NCBI GenBank assembly: GCA_029211095.1
Contig: JARGFS010000010.1
Location: forward strand, 1 to 38,936
DNA from: a bacterium
Lineage (GTDB): Bacteria; Zixibacteria; MSB-5A5; GN15; FEB-12
Direction of reading: 5' to 3'
DNA length: 38,936 nt
Below the pieces are notes generated by a model. That model was not told the DNA's origin. It saw only the letters and a program-made list of their open reading frames with translations, and searched no databases. This document shows, one piece after another, positions 27,963 to 37,398 of the stretch (the first letter of the stretch is position 1; every line of letters starts with the position of its first letter). The translations under genes and the position numbers were made by a program.

Positions 27963-29264
27963 ATGAAAATAAAAATGCCCATACTCGCCTTCATGGCCGT
28001 ATGGTTGGTAACTCTGACTGCAAGTATAGCCGCTAATGACCGCTGGCAAAGCGGTTTGGAATCTAACGGCTCTGGTCAGATGGAAAAGAGCTCAGTTCTG
28101 ACCTTTGCCGATGTTCTCAAGCGGGTCGCCGCCAACAATCCGTTGCTTCGATCAGTCAGTTTCCGGAACGAGGCTGCCGCTAATCGTTTGGAGCAGGCAG
28201 GTCTCAAAAGCAACCCGGAATTTTCAGCCGAAATTGAGGAAGTAGGCTGGAATGCACCCGGATTCTCAGAATCTGAATTGACCATATCGTTGTCGCAGGA
28301 AATTGATATATTCGGCAAACGGAAGGCGCGCAAGAATGTCGCCTCGGTTGAATATCAATCAACTGACTTTAGCGGTAAGGTTCGGGCGTTTGACCTGTAT
28401 ATCGACACCAGAAACAGGTTCAACAAACTCCTTCATGCCCAGAGATTTGCGGTTCTGGCCGCATCTTCGGTGCGACTGGCCGAAAATATCGTGGAAGGGC
28501 TTGAATACCGCGTAAGTCGTGGTGTCACTCTTCGATCAGACCTGCTTCTCGCCCAGCTTGAACTTCAGAGAATTATCCTTACTGATGAAGAAGCGCAGCA
28601 GGAGTTGGCTGGCGCCCGGCTTGCCCTGGCCGCACTATGGAACAGCAGCTCGGTCGATTTCACACTCTTTGCACCTGAGGAGCCCGACCTGCAACCGGTC
28701 CGCAGGAAACTGCCTACGCTGCTGAAGCAGATTGATTCAACCAGAATAGTGCGGGAATCACAGTACGATAAAGATATCCTGCAGGCCGGAATTGCCCTGG
28801 CCGAAGCCGAAGCAAAACCGACGCTGACTCTGGGTGGCGGTTTCAAAAGACTCCAGTTGGACAATTCCAAGTCATTTCTCTTTGGAGTCTCAATTCCACT
28901 TCCATTGTTCAATCGCAACCAGGGAGAGATCGCCGCTCTTAAGGCATCGTTGAACTCCAAAGAGTATGAGCAGGCACAGGCCAGGACAGAGACCATGGCT
29001 TATATTAGGATGACAACAGCCCGCCTGGACCAGCTTTTCAGCCGACATATAGCTCTTGATACTCTGCTGCTGCCTATTGCCGAGCGTGCCTATGCCAGCC
29101 TTGAGGAGACGCACAAAGTTGGACGCTTGCCATACACCACGCTGTTAGAGGCAGAACGCTCCCTGATTGAATTACGGTTTGAACACAATGATGTCCTCTT
29201 TGAAATCAATGAGCAGCTGGTAGCTCTGGAGCAGATAACAGGCATAAAAATGCATGACCAATAA
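27963..29264 (+). CDS. TolC-family outer-membrane efflux protein (CzcC/CusC-type)
   Basis: LTFADVLKRVAANNPLLRSVSFRNEAAANRLEQAGLKSNPEFSAEIEEVG...ISLSQEIDIFGKRKARKNVA; start trimmed to MKIKMP. Confidence 0.88.
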   Translation: MKIKMPILAFMAVWLVTLTASIAANDRWQSGLESNGSGQMEKSSVLTFADVLKRVAANNPLLRSVSFRNEAAANRLEQAGLKSNPEFSAEIEEVGWNAPGFSESELTISLSQEIDIFGKRKARKNVASVEYQSTDFSGKVRAFDLYIDTRNRFNKLLHAQRFAVLAASSVRLAENIVEGLEYRVSRGVTLRSDLLLAQLELQRIILTDEEAQQELAGARLALAALWNSSSVDFTLFAPEEPDLQPVRRKLPTLLKQIDSTRIVRESQYDKDILQAGIALAEAEAKPTLTLGGGFKRLQLDNSKSFLFGVSIPLPLFNRNQGEIAALKASLNSKEYEQAQARTETMAYIRMTTARLDQLFSRHIALDTLLLPIAERAYASLEETHKVGRLPYTTLLEAERSLIELRFEHNDVLFEINEQLVALEQITGIKMHDQ

Positions 29265-29281
29265 ACTCTGAGGTAGATGAA

Positions 29282-30271
29282 ATGAAAATATTGATGGTAA
29301 TTATCTCACTGGCCCTTCTCGCTCTGACGCCAGTCTACACAACCGCACAGGATGATCATGATCGTCATGATCATGGTGCGGAAGCGCCAACCCATGAGGA
29401 TGCGGCGCCAACCGGAGACCACGATGGTCATGAAGATGAATTAGTTGTGGAACTCTCTGCCGAGTCTGCCCGATTGGCCGGAATAGAGATTTCAACCGCT
29501 GTAACCGGACATGTTGACAGGACTGTCGATTTGCCCGGTGAGATAGGATTTAACGAGGACAGACTTGCGCATATCGCACCGCGATTTGCCGGTGTTGCCC
29601 AGCAAGCCAGGTTTCGTGTTGGAGACTATGTCAGCAGAGGTGACACGGTAGCCATTGTGGAGAGCAATGAGAGTATGAACAATTACTCAATCACGGCTCC
29701 TATCTCCGGTTGGGTTTTGGAAAGACATATTACTCCGGGGGAATTTGTCTCCGAAGAAAATAGTATTTATCTGATTGCTGATCTCTCCACCGTCTGGGTC
29801 AATCTGGCTGTCTACCCCAAAGATGCCGGACAAGTGAAAAAGGGACAGTCGGTAAAAATCTCCGCCATCGGATCAGAGAATGTCACTTCCGGAACTATCG
29901 AGTACATCACGCCGATTGTAGATCTTCGCACCCGAAGTCTCACCGCGCGCATCACTCTTTCCAATCCGGACAATCTCTGGCGTCCCGGATCGTTCGTCCT
30001 CGGGAAAATTGCTGCCGAATCGGGTACGAAAGGTCTGATCATCGAAAAAAGTGCGGTGCAGTACCTGGATGAGAAGAGCGTAATTTTTCTCCTTGATGGA
30101 CCCAACCGATTCAGGCCGGAGGAAGTGACCACCGGAGATAGCAACCAGACCATGGTTCAACTGTTGACCGACATCGGCGAGGGGACCAGGTACGTTTCCA
30201 AAGGTGCTTTTGAGCTCAAAGCCAAAATAGTCACCAGTAATCTGGACGCCCATGCGGGCCATGGCCATTAG
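29282..30271 (+). CDS. RND efflux periplasmic adaptor (CzcB/CusB-type) with His-rich ends
   Basis: DDHDRHDHGAEAPTHEDAAPTGDHDGHEDE N-terminus, DAHAGHGH C-terminus; GYV-type lipoyl/barrel hybrid (VDLPGEIGFNEDRLAHIAPRFAGVAQQARFRVGDYVSRGDTVAIVES). Confidence 0.92.
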   Translation: MKILMVIISLALLALTPVYTTAQDDHDRHDHGAEAPTHEDAAPTGDHDGHEDELVVELSAESARLAGIEISTAVTGHVDRTVDLPGEIGFNEDRLAHIAPRFAGVAQQARFRVGDYVSRGDTVAIVESNESMNNYSITAPISGWVLERHITPGEFVSEENSIYLIADLSTVWVNLAVYPKDAGQVKKGQSVKISAIGSENVTSGTIEYITPIVDLRTRSLTARITLSNPDNLWRPGSFVLGKIAAESGTKGLIIEKSAVQYLDEKSVIFLLDGPNRFRPEEVTTGDSNQTMVQLLTDIGEGTRYVSKGAFELKAKIVTSNLDAHAGHGH

Positions 30272-30284
30272 CGCTGGGATAAAC

Positions 30285-33200
30285 ATGAAAAATTTATTTG
30301 AGTTAATACTGAAAAACCGTCTGATCGCAGTAATGCTGCTGTTGGGCATATTTGCCCTGGGGTCGCTCAGCTACCGGCAGCTGCCTACCGATGCTTTCCC
30401 GGACATCTCCCCCGTTATGGTGCCGATATTTGCCGAGGCACACGGTATGGCCCCGGAAGAGGTTGAGCGCCTGATTACCTTTCCGATAGAATCAGCCATG
30501 AATGGTCTGCCCGGAGTGCGACTCATCAAGTCAACTTCGGCATTCGGAATGTCTGTCATATATGTCTATTTTGAAGATAACGTTGACATCTATTTCGCGC
30601 GACAAATTGTATCCGAACGGTTGGCCAGCGCCCGCGGTGATCTTCCGGAGATGCATGAACAGCCCGGATTAGGCCCGATCTCCACCGGATTGGGCGAGGT
30701 ATTTATGTATTATCTTTCGGCTGACAGTACGGTTGAGACGGACGGGAAACCGCTTGACACTTACCTGCGCGAAATCAACGACTGGTCCATAAAATATCAG
30801 TTGCAGTCAGTCCCCGGAGTGACCAAAATTCTGTCCATGGGCGGCCATGTATTGCAGTACCAGATCAAGATCAACCCCTATGCGCTCAACAAATATGGGT
30901 TTGGTCTGGAAGACATTGTAGAAGCGGTCTCCAACAATAACCGGAATGCCGGCGGCCAGTTTCTGGTCCTGGGATCAGAAGAGTATCTTGTTCGGGGGAT
31001 CGGACTGCTGGAGAAGCGGGATGATCTGGCCAACCTGCAGCTGGAAGTGGTCAATGGAACCCCGATCCGATTGGGAGATGTAGCCGAAGTTGACTTTGGA
31101 AAAGAGATACGAAGAGGGGTGGTCACCCGAAATGGGGAAGAAGAGATTGTCGCCGGAATTGTGATGAAACTCTATGGCACCAATACTTCGGAAGTGATTG
31201 AGGGATTAAACCGGAAAATCCCGGAAGTACAGAACTCATTACCCCAGGGAGTCCACCTGGTCCCCTACTACAACCAGTCGGCTCTGGTCAGCAACGCCGT
31301 TAACACGGTTCGGGAGGCACTCTTCTACGGCGGGTTTCTGGTGGTGCTGGTGTTGGTGATGTTCCTCGGAAATATCCGGTCCGCCTTCATCGTCTCCCTT
31401 GCTCTACCGATTTGTGCCCTGATCGCGGCAATCTTCATGAACGGCGCTGAGATGTCGGCAAATCTTATGTCGTTGGGGGGGATCGCCATTGCTATCGGCC
31501 TCCTGGGGGATGCATCAATCGTGATTGTTGAGAACATCTACCGGCAACTGGGCGAAAGGAATAATGAAGAGAAGAGCAGATTTGAGATTATTGTCGCTGC
31601 CTGCACCGAGGTGGCCCGACCTATAATCTTTTCCGTCTCCATTATCATTATTGTCTTTTTGCCCCTGTTCACTCTGGAAGGTGTGGAGGGAAAGATGTTT
31701 TCACCGATGGCCTTCACAATAACATTTGCTCTTCTGGGCTCACTTGTGGCCGCATTGGTGATTTCTCCCGTCCTTTCCTCGTTTCTGTTAAAGAAAGGGG
31801 TCAGACGAGAATTTTTCCTGGTTAATCTGCTCAAAAACAGCTACCGACCCATTCTAAAATATGTCCTGAGGTTCCGGGCGATCATTTTGGCCGTTACTCT
31901 GGTGGTCTTCATTGGTACTCTGGCTATGGTTCCATATCTGGGGACGGAGTTTATTCCAACCCTTGAAGAGGGAGCTATTCAGATTAACGTGACAATGGCC
32001 CCGTCAATATCACTGGTCAAAGCGACTGAGACGATTATGCGGCTGGAAAAGGTTGTTATCGGCTTTGATGGCGTACAGCAGACGGTGGCGAAGATTGGTC
32101 GGCCCGAAGCTGGCAGCCATCCCCATCCGGTAAACTCTTCTCACATCCAGGTGATGCTCAAGCCGCCGGAAGAGTGGCGAGTGTACCGCTCCAAAGAGGA
32201 GTTGGTGGAAGCGTTAAATCAGAAACTGTCCGACTATCCCGGGGTTCAATTGGTTTTTTCGCAGCCGATACAGAGCATGTTTGATGAACTTCTTTCCGGA
32301 GTCAAAACCCAGCTGGCTATCAAGCTGTATGGCGAAGACTTAACGATCCTCAGGACCAAATCAGAAGAGATCAAAGAACTAATCCAGCCGGTTGAAGGTC
32401 TGGTTGATCTTTCGACCGAGCAGAGTTTTGGCCAGCCGCAGGTGCAGATTGTTGCCGACCGTGAGGCCTGCGCCAGGTATGGTGTTGATGTTTCCGGTAT
32501 TCTGGACGTGGTTGAGCTGGCTATCGGCGGTGAAGTAATTTCTCAGATATTCCTCAACACCCGGCGCTTTGGGATATATGTGCGTTATGACGAGTTGTAT
32601 CGCAAGGACCCGGAATCAATCAGGAATCTTCTGGTCCACGCCTCGGATGGCGTACTGCTTCCCCTGTCACAGGTGGCCGAAGTAAAAACGATAGTCGGCC
32701 CGATCCAGATCAACCGTGAAAAAAACCAGAGGCGCTGGATAATTTCCGGAAATGTGCGGGGACGTGATATGGGTGGGGTGGTCTCGGACATTAAAGGGCT
32801 GGTACAAGAGAGGATTGAACTTCCCCCCGGCTATTATGTTGAGTACGGAGGACAGTTTGAAAATCAGGAGCGAGCCATGAAGCGGCTTGGTATTATTGTA
32901 CCGGTTACGCTCTTTTTAATCTTTCTCCTGCTATACATGTCATTCGGCAGCATTAAGAGCGCTACGCTGATATTCATAAACGTCCCTCTCGCCCTGATCG
33001 GCGGAGTCTTGGGGTTGTATTTCACCGGTGAGTATCTCTCGGTCCCGGCCTCGGTCGGGTTTATCGCCCTGTTTGGTATCGCCGTTCAGAATGGCCTCGT
33101 GCTGGTCTCATATATAAATCAGCTTCGTGACAATGGTCTTCCGACCGAAGATGCAATAACCGAAGCCTGCATGCTTCGCTTGCGTCCGGTACTAATGACA

Positions 33201-33404
33201 GCCCTGACAACGATCCTCGGGCTGGTGCCGCTACTGCTGTCGCATGGAATGGGTTCCGAAGTTCAGCGGCCGTTGGCGGTGGTAGTGGTTTTTGGCCTGT
33301 TGTCTTCGACCTTCCTAACCCTGGCTCTCATTCCTGCTCTTTATAGCTGGTTTGCTCCAAAGCAAGTAGTAAAGGAAGTGCAAACCGATCAGGCGGTGTT
33401 TTAG
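30285..33404 (+). CDS. CzcA/CusA-type heavy-metal efflux RND permease
   Basis: LIAVMLLLGIFALGSLSYRQLPTDAFPDISPVMVPIFAEAHGMAPEEVERLITFPIESAMNGLPGV; TM4 GGIAIAIGLLGDASIVIVEN. Start trimmed to MKNLFELIL; the track start (30252) overlaps the adaptor gene. Confidence 0.95.
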   Translation: MKNLFELILKNRLIAVMLLLGIFALGSLSYRQLPTDAFPDISPVMVPIFAEAHGMAPEEVERLITFPIESAMNGLPGVRLIKSTSAFGMSVIYVYFEDNVDIYFARQIVSERLASARGDLPEMHEQPGLGPISTGLGEVFMYYLSADSTVETDGKPLDTYLREINDWSIKYQLQSVPGVTKILSMGGHVLQYQIKINPYALNKYGFGLEDIVEAVSNNNRNAGGQFLVLGSEEYLVRGIGLLEKRDDLANLQLEVVNGTPIRLGDVAEVDFGKEIRRGVVTRNGEEEIVAGIVMKLYGTNTSEVIEGLNRKIPEVQNSLPQGVHLVPYYNQSALVSNAVNTVREALFYGGFLVVLVLVMFLGNIRSAFIVSLALPICALIAAIFMNGAEMSANLMSLGGIAIAIGLLGDASIVIVENIYRQLGERNNEEKSRFEIIVAACTEVARPIIFSVSIIIIVFLPLFTLEGVEGKMFSPMAFTITFALLGSLVAALVISPVLSSFLLKKGVRREFFLVNLLKNSYRPILKYVLRFRAIILAVTLVVFIGTLAMVPYLGTEFIPTLEEGAIQINVTMAPSISLVKATETIMRLEKVVIGFDGVQQTVAKIGRPEAGSHPHPVNSSHIQVMLKPPEEWRVYRSKEELVEALNQKLSDYPGVQLVFSQPIQSMFDELLSGVKTQLAIKLYGEDLTILRTKSEEIKELIQPVEGLVDLSTEQSFGQPQVQIVADREACARYGVDVSGILDVVELAIGGEVISQIFLNTRRFGIYVRYDELYRKDPESIRNLLVHASDGVLLPLSQVAEVKTIVGPIQINREKNQRRWIISGNVRGRDMGGVVSDIKGLVQERIELPPGYYVEYGGQFENQERAMKRLGIIVPVTLFLIFLLLYMSFGSIKSATLIFINVPLALIGGVLGLYFTGEYLSVPASVGFIALFGIAVQNGLVLVSYINQLRDNGLPTEDAITEACMLRLRPVLMTALTTILGLVPLLLSHGMGSEVQRPLAVVVVFGLLSSTFLTLALIPALYSWFAPKQVVKEVQTDQAVF

Positions 33405-33473
33405 ATTGCTGAACATGAATCATAGAACTTAGAAAGAGACAATATTCCTTCTGCCGATAGATAGTCGAAAGTT

Positions 33474-33783
33474 ATGAACGCCAGAGTGGGAATATACCGT
33501 CGGTTGGATGCCGGTGTCGGTTACGCCGTTGACACGGAGAAGCTGCTCTGGAGTGCACGCTTTCAGCCGCTGTATGACCAGAGCGCGATCTGGAGACCGG
33601 GGCTCATTTTGGGAACGGGCAGTGTGCAGGCAGGTGGGAGTGACCAGGCCGCTTACAACCCAGGGGTTCAAATCCCTGAGCTTGAATGAATCCTGCAGCA
33701 TCATCTTGTCGGACGGTCTGGCAACACTGCTGCCGGATTCTGGACCAGACATTTGGGCTGGGCGCATCCTTCCTGCTCATTGA
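33474..33783 (+). pseudogene. Frameshifted remnant, probably of an outer-membrane beta-barrel protein
   Basis: Frame A MNARVGIYRRLDAGVGYAVDTEKLLWSARFQPLYDQSAIWRPGLILGTGSVQAGGSDQAAY... continues in frame B as ...KSLSLNESCSIILSDGLATLLPDSGPDIWAGRILPAH; the switch lies near 33650. Confidence 0.55.
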
Positions 33784-33904
33784 ATCGGAGTTTCCTGCTT
33801 TTTCACTTTCGGTCAGGCTGTAGTTCTTGATCTCTTGACCCCGGCTGTTGACTCTGTTATTGTTGTGGGCAACGTTGCACTCTTGCATGAGGACTGTTAC
33901 GAAT

Positions 33905-34396
33905 ATGGACAAGTCATTTAGAGAGATGGTATGGCGTCAATTTGGTGCCGCTATTGATGCGCTGGAAGAAGCCATCAACGTCTGTCCCGAGAAACTCTGG
34001 GCGGATCGTAAAAGACAACCGGAGTTCTGGTACCTCGCTTTTCACACCCTTTTTTGGCTGGATTATTATACGTCAGAAGAGTATGAAGGGTTTACTCCCC
34101 CGCTTCCATTTGGTCTGGAGGAGAGGGACCCAGCTGGTGTCCTGCCGGAACGTCCGTATACCAAAGAGGAACTCCTGACTTACCTGGAGCATGGGCGCAC
34201 CAAAGGGAAAAAGAGAATTCTTTCCCTGACAGACCAGGAAGCAACCCGTACGGTTGCGCTTCGAAAAGCCACGCTCAGTTTTTCGGAGTTACTGCTCTAT
34301 ATAATGCGGCATATCCAGCACCATTCCGCTCAGCTCAATCTGATTCTTCGCCAGGAGACCGGATCGGCTCCCGGCTGGACTTTCATATCCAGGTGA
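33905..34396 (+). CDS. DinB-family (DinB_2-like) protein
   Basis: FWYLAFHTLFWLDYY and HIQHHSAQLNLILRQ helices with conserved His; start trimmed to MDKSF. Confidence 0.8.
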   Translation: MDKSFREMVWRQFGAAIDALEEAINVCPEKLWADRKRQPEFWYLAFHTLFWLDYYTSEEYEGFTPPLPFGLEERDPAGVLPERPYTKEELLTYLEHGRTKGKKRILSLTDQEATRTVALRKATLSFSELLLYIMRHIQHHSAQLNLILRQETGSAPGWTFISR

Positions 34397-34439
34397 CCGG
34401 ATGAGCAGGTGGAAGTTGAATGCGTACGAACAATAGATG

Positions 34440-37271
34440 TCAGCCGGTATTTCTCATCCCGGCTGCCACTCCCGCAATCGTGACCAGCAACGCTTTGTTG
34501 AGAGCCTGACTGGTGCGTCCCGAAGATTGTCGTGTCCGGTATAGAGCTTCAATTTGAAACAGGTTGAGCGGATCGGTGTAAGGATTTCTAACATCAATGG
34601 ACCTTCGTATGACCGGCGAATGCGACAGCAATTGACGATGTCCGGTCAGTTGCTTCAATGAGCTGATCGTGAGGGCCAGCTGCTTCCTTAATTCATGCCC
34701 CAGCGGATGTAGTTTTGTATCGGTTAATCTCTGCTCATAGTGGCGGGTGATTTCCGGTTCCGCTTTGGCGAGGACCATTTCCAGCATGTCGAGAATAGTC
34801 CTGAAGTAGTGCCAGTCTTTTGCCATTTTCAGAATCAGGTTTTTGTTACCACTGTTTATTGCATGGTCCAAAGCCATGCCGGTCCCAAGCCAGGCGGGCA
34901 ACATGAGGCGAACCTGGGTCCAGGCAAATACCCAGGGGATAGCGCGGAGGCTCTCCAGACCGCCGCTCTCTTTCCGCTTGGCCGGTCTGCTCCCCAGTGA
35001 CAGTTTCTGCAATTCCAGCTCGGGCGTAGTGGTTCTGAAGTAAGAGATGAACTCATTTTTGTCCTGCACAATTTCCCGATACTGGCTTTTTGACTCCTCA
35101 GACATTTCGTCCATCAATTGTCGCCACTGGCTGGTGGGAGAGACTGGCGGTGAGACCATAGCTTCCAGCGTGGCCGAAGTATACACTTCCATAGTCCGCA
35201 CCGCGATTGGCGTCATACCAAATTTGAATCGGATAACTTCCCCCTGCTCGGTAACTCGCACAGAACCATCAACAGACCCGGGCGGAAGGGAGAGCAGTGC
35301 ATTATACGAAGATGCACCACCACGGCTGACCGATCCCCCCCGGCCATGAAAGAAAGTCAGATGAACACTATGTCTCTTTGCCACCGCCAGTAGCTCTTCC
35401 TGTGCCTTATACTGAGCCCAGGACGCGGCCAGGAATCCGGCATCCTTGGCCGAGTCTGAGTAACCAATCATTACCTCCTGTCTCCCATTGATTGTCTTAC
35501 GATACCAATCAAGCGAGAGCAGTTGATCCAGTGTTGCGGCCGCGTTGTTCAGATCATCCAATGTTTCAAACAGTGGGACAACCCGGAGATAGTCCTCCAC
35601 CCCCGCCTCCTGCTGAAGCAGCAAAACGGCCAGAACATCCGAAGGCTCTTTGGCCATTGAGATTACATAAGCACCCAGGGCCTCCCGCGGCTGCCTTGCC
35701 AACATCTCAAACGTATCCCAAACCACCTTCTCCTTGGGGCCGGGAGCAAAATTCTTGGGGATGAGAGAACGGTTAGTCTTTAGTTCCTCGAGCAGGAACT
35801 GCTGCCTCTCACTCTCACTCAGTTTTGAGTATACTGTGAGACCGAGTTGATCTGTTATTTGATCAAGTAATTTACTGTGACGGTTTGATTCCTGCCGAAT
35901 ATCAAGCGTGAGCAGGGTAATGCCAAAACAGTTGAGCCGCGTTATGATATCCCGGAGGTGGCCGTTGGCTATCTCCTGCATGTTGCAATCAATCAGAGAG
36001 TCATAGCACAACATGAGCGCTTTTCTCAATGGTCCTTCATGGAGGTAGATCGGAATCTGGGTTGGCTCCTGACCCTCAAGTCTTGCCTCCACCCAATTCC
36101 TGGCCTCTTTCAGCAACCTGAGCGACTGCTTGAGGAAGACACGATACGGTTCACGCACCTGACCCACCACCGCTCTTAGTTCCGATGAGCAGGAAGTCAT
36201 GGAGAGTTCTGAACGAAGCTCCGTGATATCCTCTGTCAACAGTTCCAGAGCCTGCCAGCGACCCAGTAATAAAACCTGTTCGGTAATTTCAGCCGTTACG
36301 TTCGGGTTGCCATCCCGGTCCCCCCCTATCCAGGAAGCAAACCGGACCGGCGTATAGTCTATCGGCAGACTTTCACCGAGATTCAACTCCACAGTCTTGT
36401 TGAGATCACGAATAAAAATGGTGACTCCCTTCCAGAGGGACTGTTCAATCACCGCAAAACCCCACCGGGCTTCATCAATCGGTGTCGGCTTGGTGGTTCG
36501 AATCTCATCACTGTTCCATGATGACAGCAGCAATTGTCGCATTTTTGAAACATGTTCTTCCCGTTCAGAGATTGTCAAATCAGGACGATCCAGCGTCAGC
36601 AGCAATCGTGATATCTCATCATGTTTCCGGATCATCGTCCGCCGCTTGACTTCGGTTGGATGAGCGGTCAGCACGAATTCAATACCGGTTCTCTTGATCG
36701 CGTCCATAATCTCCTGCTTGCTCTTGTCCATTTTGAGCAGCCGCGGCAGAAGTTCCTGTACCGACCCAGCCTGCGGCAAGGTGTCCGGCAGCAGGTTGTA
36801 TGCCCGTTTTCTTCGGACCCGATGAACCTGCTCGGAGATATTGGCCAGTGTCAGGAACTGAGTAAAGGCTTTGCTCATCAGCAGAAGTTCTTGATCGGTC
36901 AACTGTTCAATCTGTTTGACCAACTGCTGCCAGGATTTTTTGTCTCCGCCCCTGGCTCGCTGCGAAGTTTCCCGCAAGAGGGTGACCTTGTCAAGAACCT
37001 GCTGCCCCTCCTGCGACAGGATTACTTCGCCCAGAAGATTCCCCAGGAGTCTGATATTGTTCCGGAGCGGCTCCTGTGTATTATGAACAAAACTCTGTTT
37101 TTTCAATGTCGCACCAGAGATAAGATTGTATTCTCCAAGCGTCGAGCCATCGGCTCGTTGACCCATTGGCTCGCTGACCCATTGGCTCGCTGACCCATTG
37201 GCTCGCTGACCCATTGACTCCAAGATGCCGGTTCTTCGATTGCAAATCAAATATAATTCGATTGTTAACAA
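34440..37271 (-). CDS. ppc: Phosphoenolpyruvate carboxylase (N-terminal start uncertain)
   Basis: FVLTAHPTEVKRRTM, FASWIGGDRDGNPNVT, MIGYSDSAKDAGFLAASWAQYKAQEEL, FFHGRGGSVSRGG, C-terminal GVAAGMRNTG. The first ~50 codons are repeat-encoded and probably not the native N-terminus. Confidence 0.95.
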   Translation of the reverse strand: MLTIELYLICNRRTGILESMGQRANGSASQWVSEPMGQRADGSTLGEYNLISGATLKKQSFVHNTQEPLRNNIRLLGNLLGEVILSQEGQQVLDKVTLLRETSQRARGGDKKSWQQLVKQIEQLTDQELLLMSKAFTQFLTLANISEQVHRVRRKRAYNLLPDTLPQAGSVQELLPRLLKMDKSKQEIMDAIKRTGIEFVLTAHPTEVKRRTMIRKHDEISRLLLTLDRPDLTISEREEHVSKMRQLLLSSWNSDEIRTTKPTPIDEARWGFAVIEQSLWKGVTIFIRDLNKTVELNLGESLPIDYTPVRFASWIGGDRDGNPNVTAEITEQVLLLGRWQALELLTEDITELRSELSMTSCSSELRAVVGQVREPYRVFLKQSLRLLKEARNWVEARLEGQEPTQIPIYLHEGPLRKALMLCYDSLIDCNMQEIANGHLRDIITRLNCFGITLLTLDIRQESNRHSKLLDQITDQLGLTVYSKLSESERQQFLLEELKTNRSLIPKNFAPGPKEKVVWDTFEMLARQPREALGAYVISMAKEPSDVLAVLLLQQEAGVEDYLRVVPLFETLDDLNNAAATLDQLLSLDWYRKTINGRQEVMIGYSDSAKDAGFLAASWAQYKAQEELLAVAKRHSVHLTFFHGRGGSVSRGGASSYNALLSLPPGSVDGSVRVTEQGEVIRFKFGMTPIAVRTMEVYTSATLEAMVSPPVSPTSQWRQLMDEMSEESKSQYREIVQDKNEFISYFRTTTPELELQKLSLGSRPAKRKESGGLESLRAIPWVFAWTQVRLMLPAWLGTGMALDHAINSGNKNLILKMAKDWHYFRTILDMLEMVLAKAEPEITRHYEQRLTDTKLHPLGHELRKQLALTISSLKQLTGHRQLLSHSPVIRRSIDVRNPYTDPLNLFQIEALYRTRQSSGRTSQALNKALLVTIAGVAAGMRNTG
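37145..37217. repeat. 16-bp tandem repeat at the 5' end of ppc
   Basis: Three perfect units ACCCATTGGCTCGCTG (37161-37208) flanked by a degenerate unit (37145-37160) and a partial unit (37209-37217). Confidence 0.9.
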
Positions 37272-37312
37272 AAGTGGTTTGACGGGGGATTCTCAACCGG
37301 CGCGATAGAAAC

Positions 37313-37357
37313 CGGGAGCCAAAAAGTACGGACTTTCGTCCGGCTCCAAGGCTCCCG
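37313..37357 (-). other. Nested hairpin between the ABC permease gene and ppc (terminator or structured leader)
   Basis: CGGGAGCC (37313-37320) / GGCTCCCG (37350-37357); on the minus strand encloses GGAC-GAAA-GTCC followed by a T5 run. Confidence 0.5.
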
Positions 37358-37398
37358 ACAGGTGCAAAAGAGATTCTCTGCCAAAATGGACAGCTATT

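Noticed and set aside
33640-33690. GGTTCAAATCC-like sequence resembling a tRNA T-arm
   Set aside because: No matching acceptor, anticodon or D arms upstream; lies inside the beta-barrel remnant. A partial tRNA/att scar cannot be excluded but is not supported.
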